Assembly (NCBI GenBank): GCA_027324025.1
Contig: DAHVYW010000082.1
Coordinates: 1 to 39,943 of the forward strand
DNA length: 39,943 nt
Source of the DNA: JAJZQD01 sp021847735
GTDB lineage: Bacteria; Bacillota; Thermincolia; Thermincolales; UBA2595
Reading direction: 5' to 3'
Part shown: one piece after another, positions 7,125 to 14,577 of the stretch
How the letters are laid out: each line of letters starts with the position of its first letter
Numbering within the stretch: position 1 is the first letter of the stretch
Position numbers and translations under genes: made by a program
The notes under the pieces: generated by a model
What the model was told of the DNA's origin: nothing
Seen by the model: the letters and a program-made list of their open reading frames with translations, nothing else
Databases searched by the model: none

Positions 7125-7838
7125 TTGACGGGAATTAAACACTTATGGGAACTGCAAACCCTTGAGGAAGAGAAATTAGACCTGGAGAGGAAGGCCAGGA
7201 CGTTTCCGGAGGTAAGGGAATTAAAGATGCTTAAAGCAGATATAGAAGAGAACCAGGCGAAAATTCAGGTTATGAAAGATGAACTGGTCCAAATTAAAAG
7301 GAACCTGAAACAGGAAGAGTCAGGCATAATGTTATTGAAAGAAAAAATGGAAAAGGCCAGTACCCAGTTGTATAGCGGTGAGATTACGAATGCCAAGGAG
7401 CTAGAGACAGCGGAAAAAAATATGGAGATAAACAAGGAAAAGGTGGAGGAGGCTGAAGACCGGGCGCTGGTTTTGATGGAACAAGCCGAAAAGGCTGAGG
7501 AGCAGATTAAACAACTATTAAAGGACCTTGATACGAAGAAGGGGCAGTTCCGTGAGCTTAATAAAAGCTATACTGAGAGAAAAGCAGGGCTGGCCCGGGC
7601 TTTGGAAGAACATGAGGCCAGGAATAAAAAACTGGTAGAAAAGATTGACCCTCAACTAATGCAAAAGTTTTGCAATCTATGTGGGAGATTCGATGATAAA
7701 AAGGGTGTCGCTTTGCTGGAAAACGGCGTATGTTCCGGCTGCCATATGAGTGTTTCCTTTGACTTACTTAAACAGTCAAAAAACAAGCCCAAGGAATTAA
7801 TGTGTGATAATTGCGGCCGGCTTCTTCTGGTAGAATAA
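7125..7838 (+). CDS. COG1579 coiled-coil protein with C-terminal zinc ribbon
   Basis: 237 residues. Residues about 5-170 are a long charged coiled coil (LWELQTLEEEKLDLERKART onward). The end carries two CxxC pairs, FCNLCGR and CSGCHMS, and a third CDNCGRLLLVE, forming the zinc-ribbon typical of this widespread family. Homologues are thought to act near nucleic acids or in membrane-linked processes, but no reaction is established. I choose TTG at 7125 because AAAGGTGTGG lies 5-6 nt before it; the in-frame TTG at 7107 overlaps that ribosome site. It is placed between the nif3-like gene and the RNase H-like gene, as in other Clostridia. Confidence 0.88.
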   Translation: MTGIKHLWELQTLEEEKLDLERKARTFPEVRELKMLKADIEENQAKIQVMKDELVQIKRNLKQEESGIMLLKEKMEKASTQLYSGEITNAKELETAEKNMEINKEKVEEAEDRALVLMEQAEKAEEQIKQLLKDLDTKKGQFRELNKSYTERKAGLARALEEHEARNKKLVEKIDPQLMQKFCNLCGRFDDKKGVALLENGVCSGCHMSVSFDLLKQSKNKPKELMCDNCGRLLLVE

Positions 7839-7934
7839 ATTTATGACACTCCTTGTCTGTCCCGAAATCAAATCAATGTTTCTCTACATATAATGGTTAC
7901 GGAACAATAAATGGGAAAGACGGGGAGTGAAATA

Positions 7935-8666
7935 ATGGACAATATTCATATTTTTGTAGGCGGGCATGCGAGGCAAAACAACGGTCATGCCGGTATTGGT
8001 CTATGCTTTTATACAGACCCGGATAACCAGCCCTTCTATGAAGAAGGCGAATACATAGGGATAGAGACTCAGAATTCCGCGGTGTACCGCGCTATACTAA
8101 AGGCATTGGCTAAGGCTTCCGGGTGGCGGATGAAAAACGTGACTATATATACTGATAACAGGCTGGTTGTCGGTCAATTGGTTGACAATATGTCTGCCAG
8201 GGCCCAGAATATAGTACCCCTGCATGATGAAGTGAAAAAAATCGCGAGTAATTTTGAAAGATGTCAGGTAAATTTTGTCCTGCCTGGGAACAACCGGCGG
8301 TCAAAGGAATTAGCGAGGGCTGCAGCTATTGCATCGCCTGAGACAATAACGGCCCAGGCCCTGCAGTTTGAAATCCAATCGGGGATAACCGGCTTAATTT
8401 TGGCTTTTACGCCAAAACTGATGATAGTCCAGTTCAAATATAGAAAAGGATCGAAAATCGCTTCACACCAACACATACACGAACAGGCAAGTTACTTGCT
8501 TAGGGGCACCCTAAAATACGTTGTTGCCGACCAGGACATTATTATGAAAAAAGGCGCCGGTTTGGTCGTCAGCAGTAATTCGGTGCACCAAATAGAGGCA
8601 TTGGAAGACACAACGGAGATAGTCACCTATTCCCCAATGAGGGCTGACTTATTGAAGATAAGTTAA
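7935..8666 (+). CDS. RNase H-like domain fused to a cupin domain
   Basis: 243 residues. The first about 140 residues follow the RNase HI fold: HIFVGGHARQNNGHAGIGLC, NSAVYRAILKALAKASGWRM, VTIYTDNRLVVGQL and RSKELARAAAIAS. Of the four catalytic acidic residues only the Asp in YTDN is in place; the first (D before GG) is Gly-flanked FVGG, the Glu of AEY is Val, and the last Asp position is not Asp. The C-terminal part is a cupin: FKYRKGSKIASHQHIHEQAS, with a metal-binding HxH and Glu, then GAGLVVSSNSVHQIEAL. The start is ATG at 7935 behind GGGGAG; the ATG at 7911 lacks a site. It lies directly upstream of rnpB. Function is unknown; likely an inactive RNase H fold used for binding. Confidence 0.8.
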   Translation: MDNIHIFVGGHARQNNGHAGIGLCFYTDPDNQPFYEEGEYIGIETQNSAVYRAILKALAKASGWRMKNVTIYTDNRLVVGQLVDNMSARAQNIVPLHDEVKKIASNFERCQVNFVLPGNNRRSKELARAAAIASPETITAQALQFEIQSGITGLILAFTPKLMIVQFKYRKGSKIASHQHIHEQASYLLRGTLKYVVADQDIIMKKGAGLVVSSNSVHQIEALEDTTEIVTYSPMRADLLKIS

Positions 8667-8717
8667 CAAAACCTGACATTTGACTTATAGCATCAAAAAT
8701 GTTAAGATTGAAATCCA

Positions 8718-9198
8718 AAGTTGAATAGAAACCGAGTAAATCAGGTGATCGCGGGTATCAGGCCGAAAGGCGGTACTCGAGGAAAGTCCGAGCTCCACAG
8801 GGCAGGGTGCTGGGTAATACCCAGTGGGGGCGACTCTAAGGAAAGTGCCACAGAAATAAACCGCCTGCACATTGGAAGTTGGATGTTGGAAGTTGGATGT
8901 TGGATGTTAGAATCGTTGGAATTTGGCAAAGCCAAATTCCTTCATAATCCAATCTCCAACCTCTAACCTCTAACTTCCAGTGTGGGGTAAGGGTGGAACG
9001 GTGAGGTAAGAGCTCACCAGCGGCCAGGTGACTGGTCGGCTAGGTAAACCCCACCTGGAGCAAGACCGAATAGAGGGGCAATGGAACGGCCCGTTCCGCT
9101 CCCGGGTAAGGTCGCTTGAGGCGTGCTGGTAACAGCCGTCCCAGATAGATGATCATCCAACGACAGAACTCGGCTTATCGATTTACTCGGTTCAACTT
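8718..9198 (+). ncRNA. rnpB: RNase P RNA, bacterial class A, with enlarged P12
   Basis: The RNA component of RNase P, which trims 5' leaders from tRNA precursors. P1 pairs AAGTTGAA/CCGAGTAAATC (8718-8742) with GATTTACTCGGTTCAACTT (9180-9198). Conserved elements include GAGGAAAGTCCGAGCTCC, the CAGGGTGCTGGGTAA-type P3/P4 side, AAACCGCC, GGTAAGGGTGGAACGGTG, GGTAAACCCCACC and the 3' CAGAACTCGGCTTA. The RNA is about 480 nt, longer than the usual 350-400, because P12 (about 8866-8986) is replaced by a long repetitive hairpin. It follows the RNase H-like gene by about 50 nt and ends just before a terminator. Confidence 0.95.
8866..8986 (+). repeat. Repetitive hairpin inserted in RNase P RNA helix P12
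   Basis: The left arm is a purine-rich run of TTGGAAGTTGGATG units (8868-8911). The apex is ATTTGGC-AAA-GCCAAAT (8921-8937). The right arm is the pyrimidine-rich CCAACCTCTAACCTCTAACTT type (to 8984). The outer ends CACATTGGAAGTT and AACTTCCAGTGTG pair closely, so the whole insertion folds as one long extension of P12. The right-arm sequence recurs at 38813-38851. Confidence 0.85.
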
Positions 9199-9202
9199 AC
9201 AT

Positions 9203-9235
9203 GAGACTGTCCCAGATGGGGCAGTTTCTTTTTTT
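9203..9235 (+). terminator. rnpB terminator
   Basis: GAGACTGTCCC and GGGGCAGTTTC pair around AGAT and are followed by a T7-8 run. Confidence 0.88.
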
Positions 9236-9248
9236 GGCGTGTTTTGGG

Positions 9249-9375
9249 AAGGACAGGGCAGGAATATTCCGCCGAGCGAGCAACAACCTCCATCGGCAAA
9301 AGACCACTCCCGCTGCGCGGATCGTGGGCCGATGGGGGTCAGCCTCGCTCTGCGGAACACACCTGCCCTGTCCTT
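9249..9375. repeat. Large imperfect hairpin downstream of rnpB
   Basis: The outer arms AAGGACAGGGCAGG (9249-9262) and CCTGCCCTGTCCTT (9362-9375) are perfect complements. Inside, TTCCGC/GCGGAA, GAGCGAG/CTCGCTC and CCATCGGC/GCCGATGG continue the stem, with interior loops, to a GC-rich tip near 9310-9325. Overlapping open frames on both strands are by-products of the palindrome. The right arm is repeated at 38857-38896. No promoter or protein is apparent; it could be a mobile repeat or a structured RNA. Confidence 0.8.
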
Positions 9376-9561
9376 AACGTCTAATGGCACTCTCAAGTAC
9401 TGCCTCTTTGGGGGCAGTGTAAGGAGAAATGACGTAAAACGATTGCGCCTCGCAGCCTGAAAAGAGGGTAGTTCCCTTTGTATTCGTTTGTTTCGGCAAT
9501 TAGATGCACGAGGTTCAGCGGAACGCCCATTGTATGCAGTTTGTCATTTCGAAAAATCATC

Positions 9562-9885
9562 ATGTTAATCACTCACAAATCGTTCTGGATTGTCAAGAAT
9601 GTTATCATTCGCCACTCAAATGATAATACTCCGGAAGATGTTAAGTTCTGGGCTATTATAAAACCAGGCTATAATGGCAACCATAAACAGCACTATGTTC
9701 CCACGGTGGTGGAACTGTTAAAGCACAGTGGACTAAAGGAAACAGATGTTGTAATTGCTGTTGATAAAGTTGAAAAAAGCGAGACTCACATGGAAAAATA
9801 CATTCGGAAAATTAAAAAGGAAGTGGGCATGCCAGGGCTAGAGATATATAGTGCTGCATCGATTGGTAATCCACTTGATTGGTAA
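9562..9885 (+). CDS. Hypothetical protein, 107 aa
   Basis: From ATG 9562 the frame reads MLITHKSFWIVKNVIIRHS and later YVPTVVELLKHSGLKETDVV, a protein-like composition, ending NPLDW. There is no clear ribosome site before 9562. The open frame continues upstream to 9478 through sequence that does not look coding, so this may be the 3' part of a decayed gene. I do not recognise a family. It sits between the rnpB-linked hairpin and an empty stretch before larC. Confidence 0.4.
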   Translation: MLITHKSFWIVKNVIIRHSNDNTPEDVKFWAIIKPGYNGNHKQHYVPTVVELLKHSGLKETDVVIAVDKVEKSETHMEKYIRKIKKEVGMPGLEIYSAASIGNPLDW

Positions 9886-10390
9886 TGATATAAAAAGGCT
9901 GTGAAATGCGAAAACAGCTTGACCGTTGTGTCACAGGCACCAAAAGGATTTACCCTGCACCTCTGCCCACTCCCGCAGGCTGGCCATACTGTTTACTGCT
10001 AGTTCGCTAAAACAGGGAATCCTTCCATATTTGTTTAAGATTTGCCGAGTGTCCGAATGGCAAGGTTGGTTAATTTGCTTCTCGTTCTAAAGCCGTTGGT
10101 TACCTGCTCTCGTTTGTTGCAGGTTTTCATGTATTTTATGATTGTAAACGTCCAAATGTTTGACCGCTCAAATAAGCGGAACGCTTTTAACGGTAGTTTT
10201 TTACCCAATCACCGCCAATAACTTGCCATTTACCGAAAACCCAAGGTAAAATTATAAATAGCATAACCAAAAACGTAACTAATGGACAGGAGGAAACATT
10301 TTACAAGTTAACTATTTATGTTCATTATGTTAATATGGAAGGGTAATTACTATGTTTCGTAGCAAAAGCCAAAGTTTTAGGAGGGACAGT
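9886..10390. other. Intergenic stretch before larC
   Basis: No intact gene. A weak hairpin (AGGCTGT ... ACAGCTT) lies at 9896-9920. On the minus strand an open stretch of about 45 codons ends at a stop at 9931 and reads ILNKYGRIPCFSELAVNSM in its middle. It has protein-like composition but no start and no family match I can name, so it is probably a gene remnant. The promoter for larC should lie in 10250-10380, but I do not see a convincing -35/-10 pair or a sigma-54 site. Confidence 0.5.
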
Positions 10391-11746
10391 ATGGTTAATA
10401 CCCGCAAAGTGCTTTTCTTTGATTGTTTTGCTGGGGCCAGTGGGGATATGATTTTGGGAGCGCTGATAGATTTAGGTTTAGATATCGAGGCTTTGCAGGC
10501 AGAGCTGGCAAAACTGCTCTTTAAAGGGTACCGGATACAGGCGCGAAAAGTAACGAAGTCGGGTTTTAGCGCAACAAAATTTGACGTCATAGATGAAACC
10601 AACGGACAGCTTTTTGACCATGCACATGCTCATCACGACAATACCTGCGATCAAGGACATAGTCATCACGGCCATAGTAATGACCAACACGCTCACGGGC
10701 ATGACCATCACCATCACGGAGAAGAGCATCACCGTCACGCTCACGGGTCCTGCCACGAGCAAAGAAATCTTAATGATATTGTTAGCATGATTGAAAAAAG
10801 CCAGCTTGCCGGTTCTGTGAAAGAGAAAAGCATCCGGATTTTTCGCAGGTTGGCCGCAGCTGAAGCGAAAATACACGGAACCGTTCCTGAGAAGATTCAC
10901 TTTCATGAAGTAGGCGCGGTTGACGCAATTGTTGATATTGTTGGGGCGGCTATCGCTTTACACCTGTTGCAGATTGATAAAATTGTGGTATCCCCATTGC
11001 CGCTTGGCCACGGATTTGTTAAATGCCAACATGGCACTATTCCGGTGCCGGCCCCCGCAGCTATGGAATTACTCACCGGAATGCACACTTTTGGTTCCGA
11101 ACATAATGGTGAAACAGTCACCCCTACCGGGGCGGCAATTTTATCAACTCTTGCCGAGACATGCGGGCCGATGCCGACGCTGAATGTTATTAAGGTGGGA
11201 TACGGGGCCGGAACCCGTGAATTTACAGTTCCCAACCTGCTCCGCGTGATACTTGGTCATGAAATAACAGACAATGCATCTGTCCTCAATTGTGATAATG
11301 AAACGGTAATGGAATTAGAAGCCAATATTGACGATATGAATCCGGAGTTCTTTGACTATGTGTTTGAGGAGTTGTTTAGCAAGGGTGCGTTGGACGTGTT
11401 TCTTATCCCCATCCAGATGAAAAAGAACCGGCCTGCCAATATGATTAAGGTCCTGTGCAGGGAACCAAACTGTACAGAACTTGCGGGCGTTTTATTTCGC
11501 GAAACATCGACAATTGGGCTAAGGATAAGCACGTATCAGAGATTGTGTTTACATAGAGAAATTGTAACAGTTGAAACGGAATACGGTGAAATCCGTGTGA
11601 AACAGGCGATTTTGGACGGGACAGTGGTAAACCATGCTCCCGAATATGAGGACTGTAAGAAAAAAGCAAAAGAATTTAATGTCCCGCTAAAACAAGTATA
11701 TAATGCTGCGATCAAGGGATTGCGAATCCGGGATAAAAGCAGGTGA
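10391..11746 (+). CDS. larC: Nickel insertion protein LarC (pincer cofactor synthesis)
   Basis: 451 residues. LarC inserts Ni(II) into the bis-thiocarboxylated pyridinium mononucleotide in the last step of nickel-pincer-nucleotide synthesis, using CTP. The opening VLFFDCFAGASGDMILGALI, the block KIHFHEVGAVDAIVDIVGAA and GETVTPTGAAILSTLAE are family hallmarks. MELEANIDDMNPEF begins the C-terminal domain. Residues about 77-122 are a His-rich loop with about 20 His, a nickel-holding segment seen in some LarC. Unlike Lactobacillus plantarum larC1/larC2, which needs a frameshift, this is one open frame. ATG 10391 is preceded by AGGAGGGA. It heads the operon with the Fe-ADH, whose start lies 6 bases past the larC stop codon. 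Confidence 0.95.
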   Translation: MVNTRKVLFFDCFAGASGDMILGALIDLGLDIEALQAELAKLLFKGYRIQARKVTKSGFSATKFDVIDETNGQLFDHAHAHHDNTCDQGHSHHGHSNDQHAHGHDHHHHGEEHHRHAHGSCHEQRNLNDIVSMIEKSQLAGSVKEKSIRIFRRLAAAEAKIHGTVPEKIHFHEVGAVDAIVDIVGAAIALHLLQIDKIVVSPLPLGHGFVKCQHGTIPVPAPAAMELLTGMHTFGSEHNGETVTPTGAAILSTLAETCGPMPTLNVIKVGYGAGTREFTVPNLLRVILGHEITDNASVLNCDNETVMELEANIDDMNPEFFDYVFEELFSKGALDVFLIPIQMKKNRPANMIKVLCREPNCTELAGVLFRETSTIGLRISTYQRLCLHREIVTVETEYGEIRVKQAILDGTVVNHAPEYEDCKKKAKEFNVPLKQVYNAAIKGLRIRDKSR

Positions 11747-11751
11747 GAAAA

Positions 11752-12900
11752 ATGGAATTGTACAAATTTGTTTCCCCGGAAATTATTTTTGGGCGGGGAG
11801 CTCTTGAACAAGTGGGGGAAAGCCTAGTTAGGCTGGGGGTCAAGAAAGTTTTCATAGTTAGCGACCCTGGGGTCATGGAAGCCGGATGGGTCGACAAGGC
11901 AGTACCGCCTATTAAGGAAGCGGGCTTGGATTACATCATCTGGCACGACATTACCAGCAACCCCAAAGACCATGAAGTTCATAAGGGGCTGGAGAAATAT
12001 CTTGAAACAGGCTGTAACGCTGTCCTCGGGATAGGCGGTGGCAGTTCTATTGACACTGCTAAAGCTATTGCCCTGCTCAGCACAAACGGTGGGCATATTA
12101 GTGACTTCGAGGGAGCGGATAAAGTCCAGCAAGCGCTGCCGCCTATAGTGGCTGTTCCCACAACGGCAGGCTCAGGGGCTGAAGTCACCCAGCTTGCTGT
12201 GGTTACCAATACCAAAAGACAAATGAAAATGGTTATCGGTTCGAAATCTTTAGTACCTGATATTTCATTGATAGATCCCAGGACACTTACCACTAAGGAC
12301 AAACAATTGACCGCGAATACCGGTATGGATGCCTTAACCCATGCCATTGAAGCTTATGTTTCCCTGGCGGCAACGCCGTTAACAGATATACAGGCTTTGA
12401 ACGCCATTAAGCTTGCTACAAGGTATTTACCGGTTTCCGTATCTAACCGCACCAATTTAGAAGCTAAAGACGCTATGGCCATGGCCAGTTTACAGGCAGG
12501 ACTAGCCCTTTCCAATGCCATACTGGGACTGGTGCACGCCATGAGTCACCAATTAGGAGGACTCCTGGACATGCCTCACGGTGAAGCCAACGCTATATTG
12601 CTGCCTTCTGTAATGGAGTATAACCTGTCATCTGCTATTGAGAGATTTGGTTCCATTGCCGAAGCTATGGACCAGAGAGTATTCGGTCTGAGCCGGAGAG
12701 ATGCGGCTCAAAAGGCTATAGAGGCTGTCCGCAGGCTGGCAAAAGATATAGGAATACTTGAAAAGCTGCCAGAAGTGGGGCTTACCGATGAACTTTTAAT
12801 CAAATTGAGTGAAAACGCCATGGTAGATGTTTGTATCATAACAAACCCTAAGGAAGTCCAAGTTGACGACATATTAAAGCTTTTTACGGCAGTCCTGTAA
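11752..12900 (+). CDS. Iron-containing alcohol dehydrogenase
   Basis: 382 residues of the group III, metal-dependent NAD(P) alcohol dehydrogenase family. The dinucleotide motif is GIGGGSSIDTAKA (about 94-106). VPTTAGSGAEVTQLAV follows. Metal ligands are the Asp and His of MDALTHAIEAY, the His of LVHAMSHQLGG and the His of DMPHGEANAI. Many members oxidise or reduce short alcohols, diols or lactaldehyde. In mycofactocin clusters Fe-ADHs often serve as nicotinoproteins, but the sequence alone does not show tightly bound NAD. ATG 11752 has AGGTGAG just upstream. It lies between larC and the two-component pair. Confidence 0.93.
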   Translation: MELYKFVSPEIIFGRGALEQVGESLVRLGVKKVFIVSDPGVMEAGWVDKAVPPIKEAGLDYIIWHDITSNPKDHEVHKGLEKYLETGCNAVLGIGGGSSIDTAKAIALLSTNGGHISDFEGADKVQQALPPIVAVPTTAGSGAEVTQLAVVTNTKRQMKMVIGSKSLVPDISLIDPRTLTTKDKQLTANTGMDALTHAIEAYVSLAATPLTDIQALNAIKLATRYLPVSVSNRTNLEAKDAMAMASLQAGLALSNAILGLVHAMSHQLGGLLDMPHGEANAILLPSVMEYNLSSAIERFGSIAEAMDQRVFGLSRRDAAQKAIEAVRRLAKDIGILEKLPEVGLTDELLIKLSENAMVDVCIITNPKEVQVDDILKLFTAVL

Positions 12901-12922
12901 ATAGCTTGAAGAGGGGTTGGCC

Positions 12923-14560
12923 ATGGAAGCGGAAAAACTGAAAATATTAGAGACGCTAACGGGTATAGGATCCTCCAAGAAAAACTATTATGTTGAATTA
13001 CAGCAAAAAATTGAAGAAGTTACACTGCGGAACAAGCAATTGGAAATCATCAACCGGGTTGCCAAGTCTTTCACCGTGGATTTACCTATTGAACGGATAA
13101 TCAGCTGCTTGGTTGGAAAATTGACCACCGTTCTGCCTGTTGACGATTTTAATTTATCTACCTTTGTTGATGGTGAATGCAAGTGTTTTATGGGTGATTC
13201 CGAGCCGGGATGTTGCCGGACCTCATGTAATCCCAACAAGATTTGCCGCTTTATAATCAGTAACAAAAAAAGTCTGATCCTCCCTGATGAAACCCAAGAT
13301 TTCGGATTGACAGTAAGCAATGATAAACATTGGGGCTCCGCGGTTTTTGTTCCTCTGATGGTAAAAAACACTGTGATCGGCATTCTTGCTGTCAAGAGCA
13401 TGAAAAAAAATGCTTACTCTTTGCAGGATGTGGCATTTCTGAACCAGCTGGCTGCCCACTTTTCCGTAGGTTTAAACAATATGAAACTTTTTTCTGAAAT
13501 CAGTTCAAGGGAACGGGAATGGGAAGACACCTTTCTGGCAATCACTGACGCCATCGTAATAATTAATACCAAATTTGAAATAATCAGGTACAATGAAGCA
13601 GCCAGAAAGATTTTTCAGTTGGGTGCTCACAAAGGGAAAAAGTGTTATGAAGTAATCTACCAAAGAACAGAACCTTGTAAACGGTGCCATATGTTTGAGG
13701 AGAGAGCGTCTTCCGCTGCAAGGTCCTACGAGTTTGTTGAAAGGTTTGATAAAAACGTTTACGATGTTTACACATATCCGATGTTTAGGAGCAACGACCG
13801 GATAAAGGGGGTTGTTGAGACATTTAAGGATGTTACCCAGCAGATGGCTGTAGAGTCACAGTTAATCCAGTCAGAAAAACTGGCCGCTATCGGCAAGCTG
13901 GCTGCAGGAGTTGCTCATGAGCTTAACAGCCCATTGACAGCGATACTGGGCAACGCCCAACTTTTAATGAGGGAGCTGCCCCGGGAAAATGAGAGTTATG
14001 TATTGATGGAAGATATTAATCAATGTGGGGTGAGGTGCAAGACCATTGTTCAAAATTTACTGTCTTTTGCCAGAAAACAGCAATTGGACGGTGAGATAGT
14101 TTCAATCAATGAGGTAGTTAACAGGGCGATTGGTTTAGTCGGTCACCAAATTCGCCAAGACCGGATGGAAATAAAATGCGAACTGGAACCGGAGTTACCT
14201 GAGATTTTCGGCAGCAGCCAGCAGTTAGAACAGGTCATCGTCAATCTTCTCATTAATGCCAAAGACGCTTTGGATAGCAGGGAAGACAACAGAATGATTT
14301 TTATTTCCAGCGGCCGGTGTACAAGAAGTGGAAAAGACCACCTGTCTATCTCTATTGAAGATAATGGCTGCGGTATGCAAAAAGAACAGTTATCCGAAAT
14401 ATTTACCCCTTTTTATACTACCAAAGACGTTGGTAAGGGAACAGGATTGGGCTTGGCAGTGAGTATGGGGATTATTCAGAATCACGGGGGAAACATAGAG
14501 TGTGAGAGTACACCCGGCATGGGGAGTAAGTTCACGGTGTTATTGCCGTCAAGCAACTGA
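12923..14560 (+). CDS. Soluble sensor histidine kinase (GAF-PAS-HisKA-HATPase)
   Basis: 545 residues with no membrane segment. An N-terminal coiled coil (about 25-45) leads to a GAF domain (about 50-190). PAS follows (about 200-310), then HisKA with the phospho-acceptor in AAGVAHELNSPLTAILGNAQ (about 330). The ATPase domain has NLLINAKDAL, DNGCGM and GKGTGLGLAVS. The GAF contains six Cys within 25 residues (CKC, then CC, C and C), and the PAS has a further CKRC. This suggests a metal, Fe-S or redox sensor, but no ligand is proven. ATG 12923 is preceded by GAGGGG. It is followed directly by its likely partner regulator and would control the sigma-54 promoters nearby. Confidence 0.92.
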   Translation: MEAEKLKILETLTGIGSSKKNYYVELQQKIEEVTLRNKQLEIINRVAKSFTVDLPIERIISCLVGKLTTVLPVDDFNLSTFVDGECKCFMGDSEPGCCRTSCNPNKICRFIISNKKSLILPDETQDFGLTVSNDKHWGSAVFVPLMVKNTVIGILAVKSMKKNAYSLQDVAFLNQLAAHFSVGLNNMKLFSEISSREREWEDTFLAITDAIVIINTKFEIIRYNEAARKIFQLGAHKGKKCYEVIYQRTEPCKRCHMFEERASSAARSYEFVERFDKNVYDVYTYPMFRSNDRIKGVVETFKDVTQQMAVESQLIQSEKLAAIGKLAAGVAHELNSPLTAILGNAQLLMRELPRENESYVLMEDINQCGVRCKTIVQNLLSFARKQQLDGEIVSINEVVNRAIGLVGHQIRQDRMEIKCELEPELPEIFGSSQQLEQVIVNLLINAKDALDSREDNRMIFISSGRCTRSGKDHLSISIEDNGCGMQKEQLSEIFTPFYTTKDVGKGTGLGLAVSMGIIQNHGGNIECESTPGMGSKFTVLLPSSN

Positions 14561-14577
14561 CAGAATGCTGACAGGGG

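Noticed and set aside
9149..9460. Plus- and minus-strand ORFs after rnpB
   Set aside because: They cover the rnpB 3' end, its terminator and the long hairpin; coding by chance.
10391..11746. larC1/larC2 frameshift as in Lactobacillus
   Set aside because: The two domains are in one continuous frame here.
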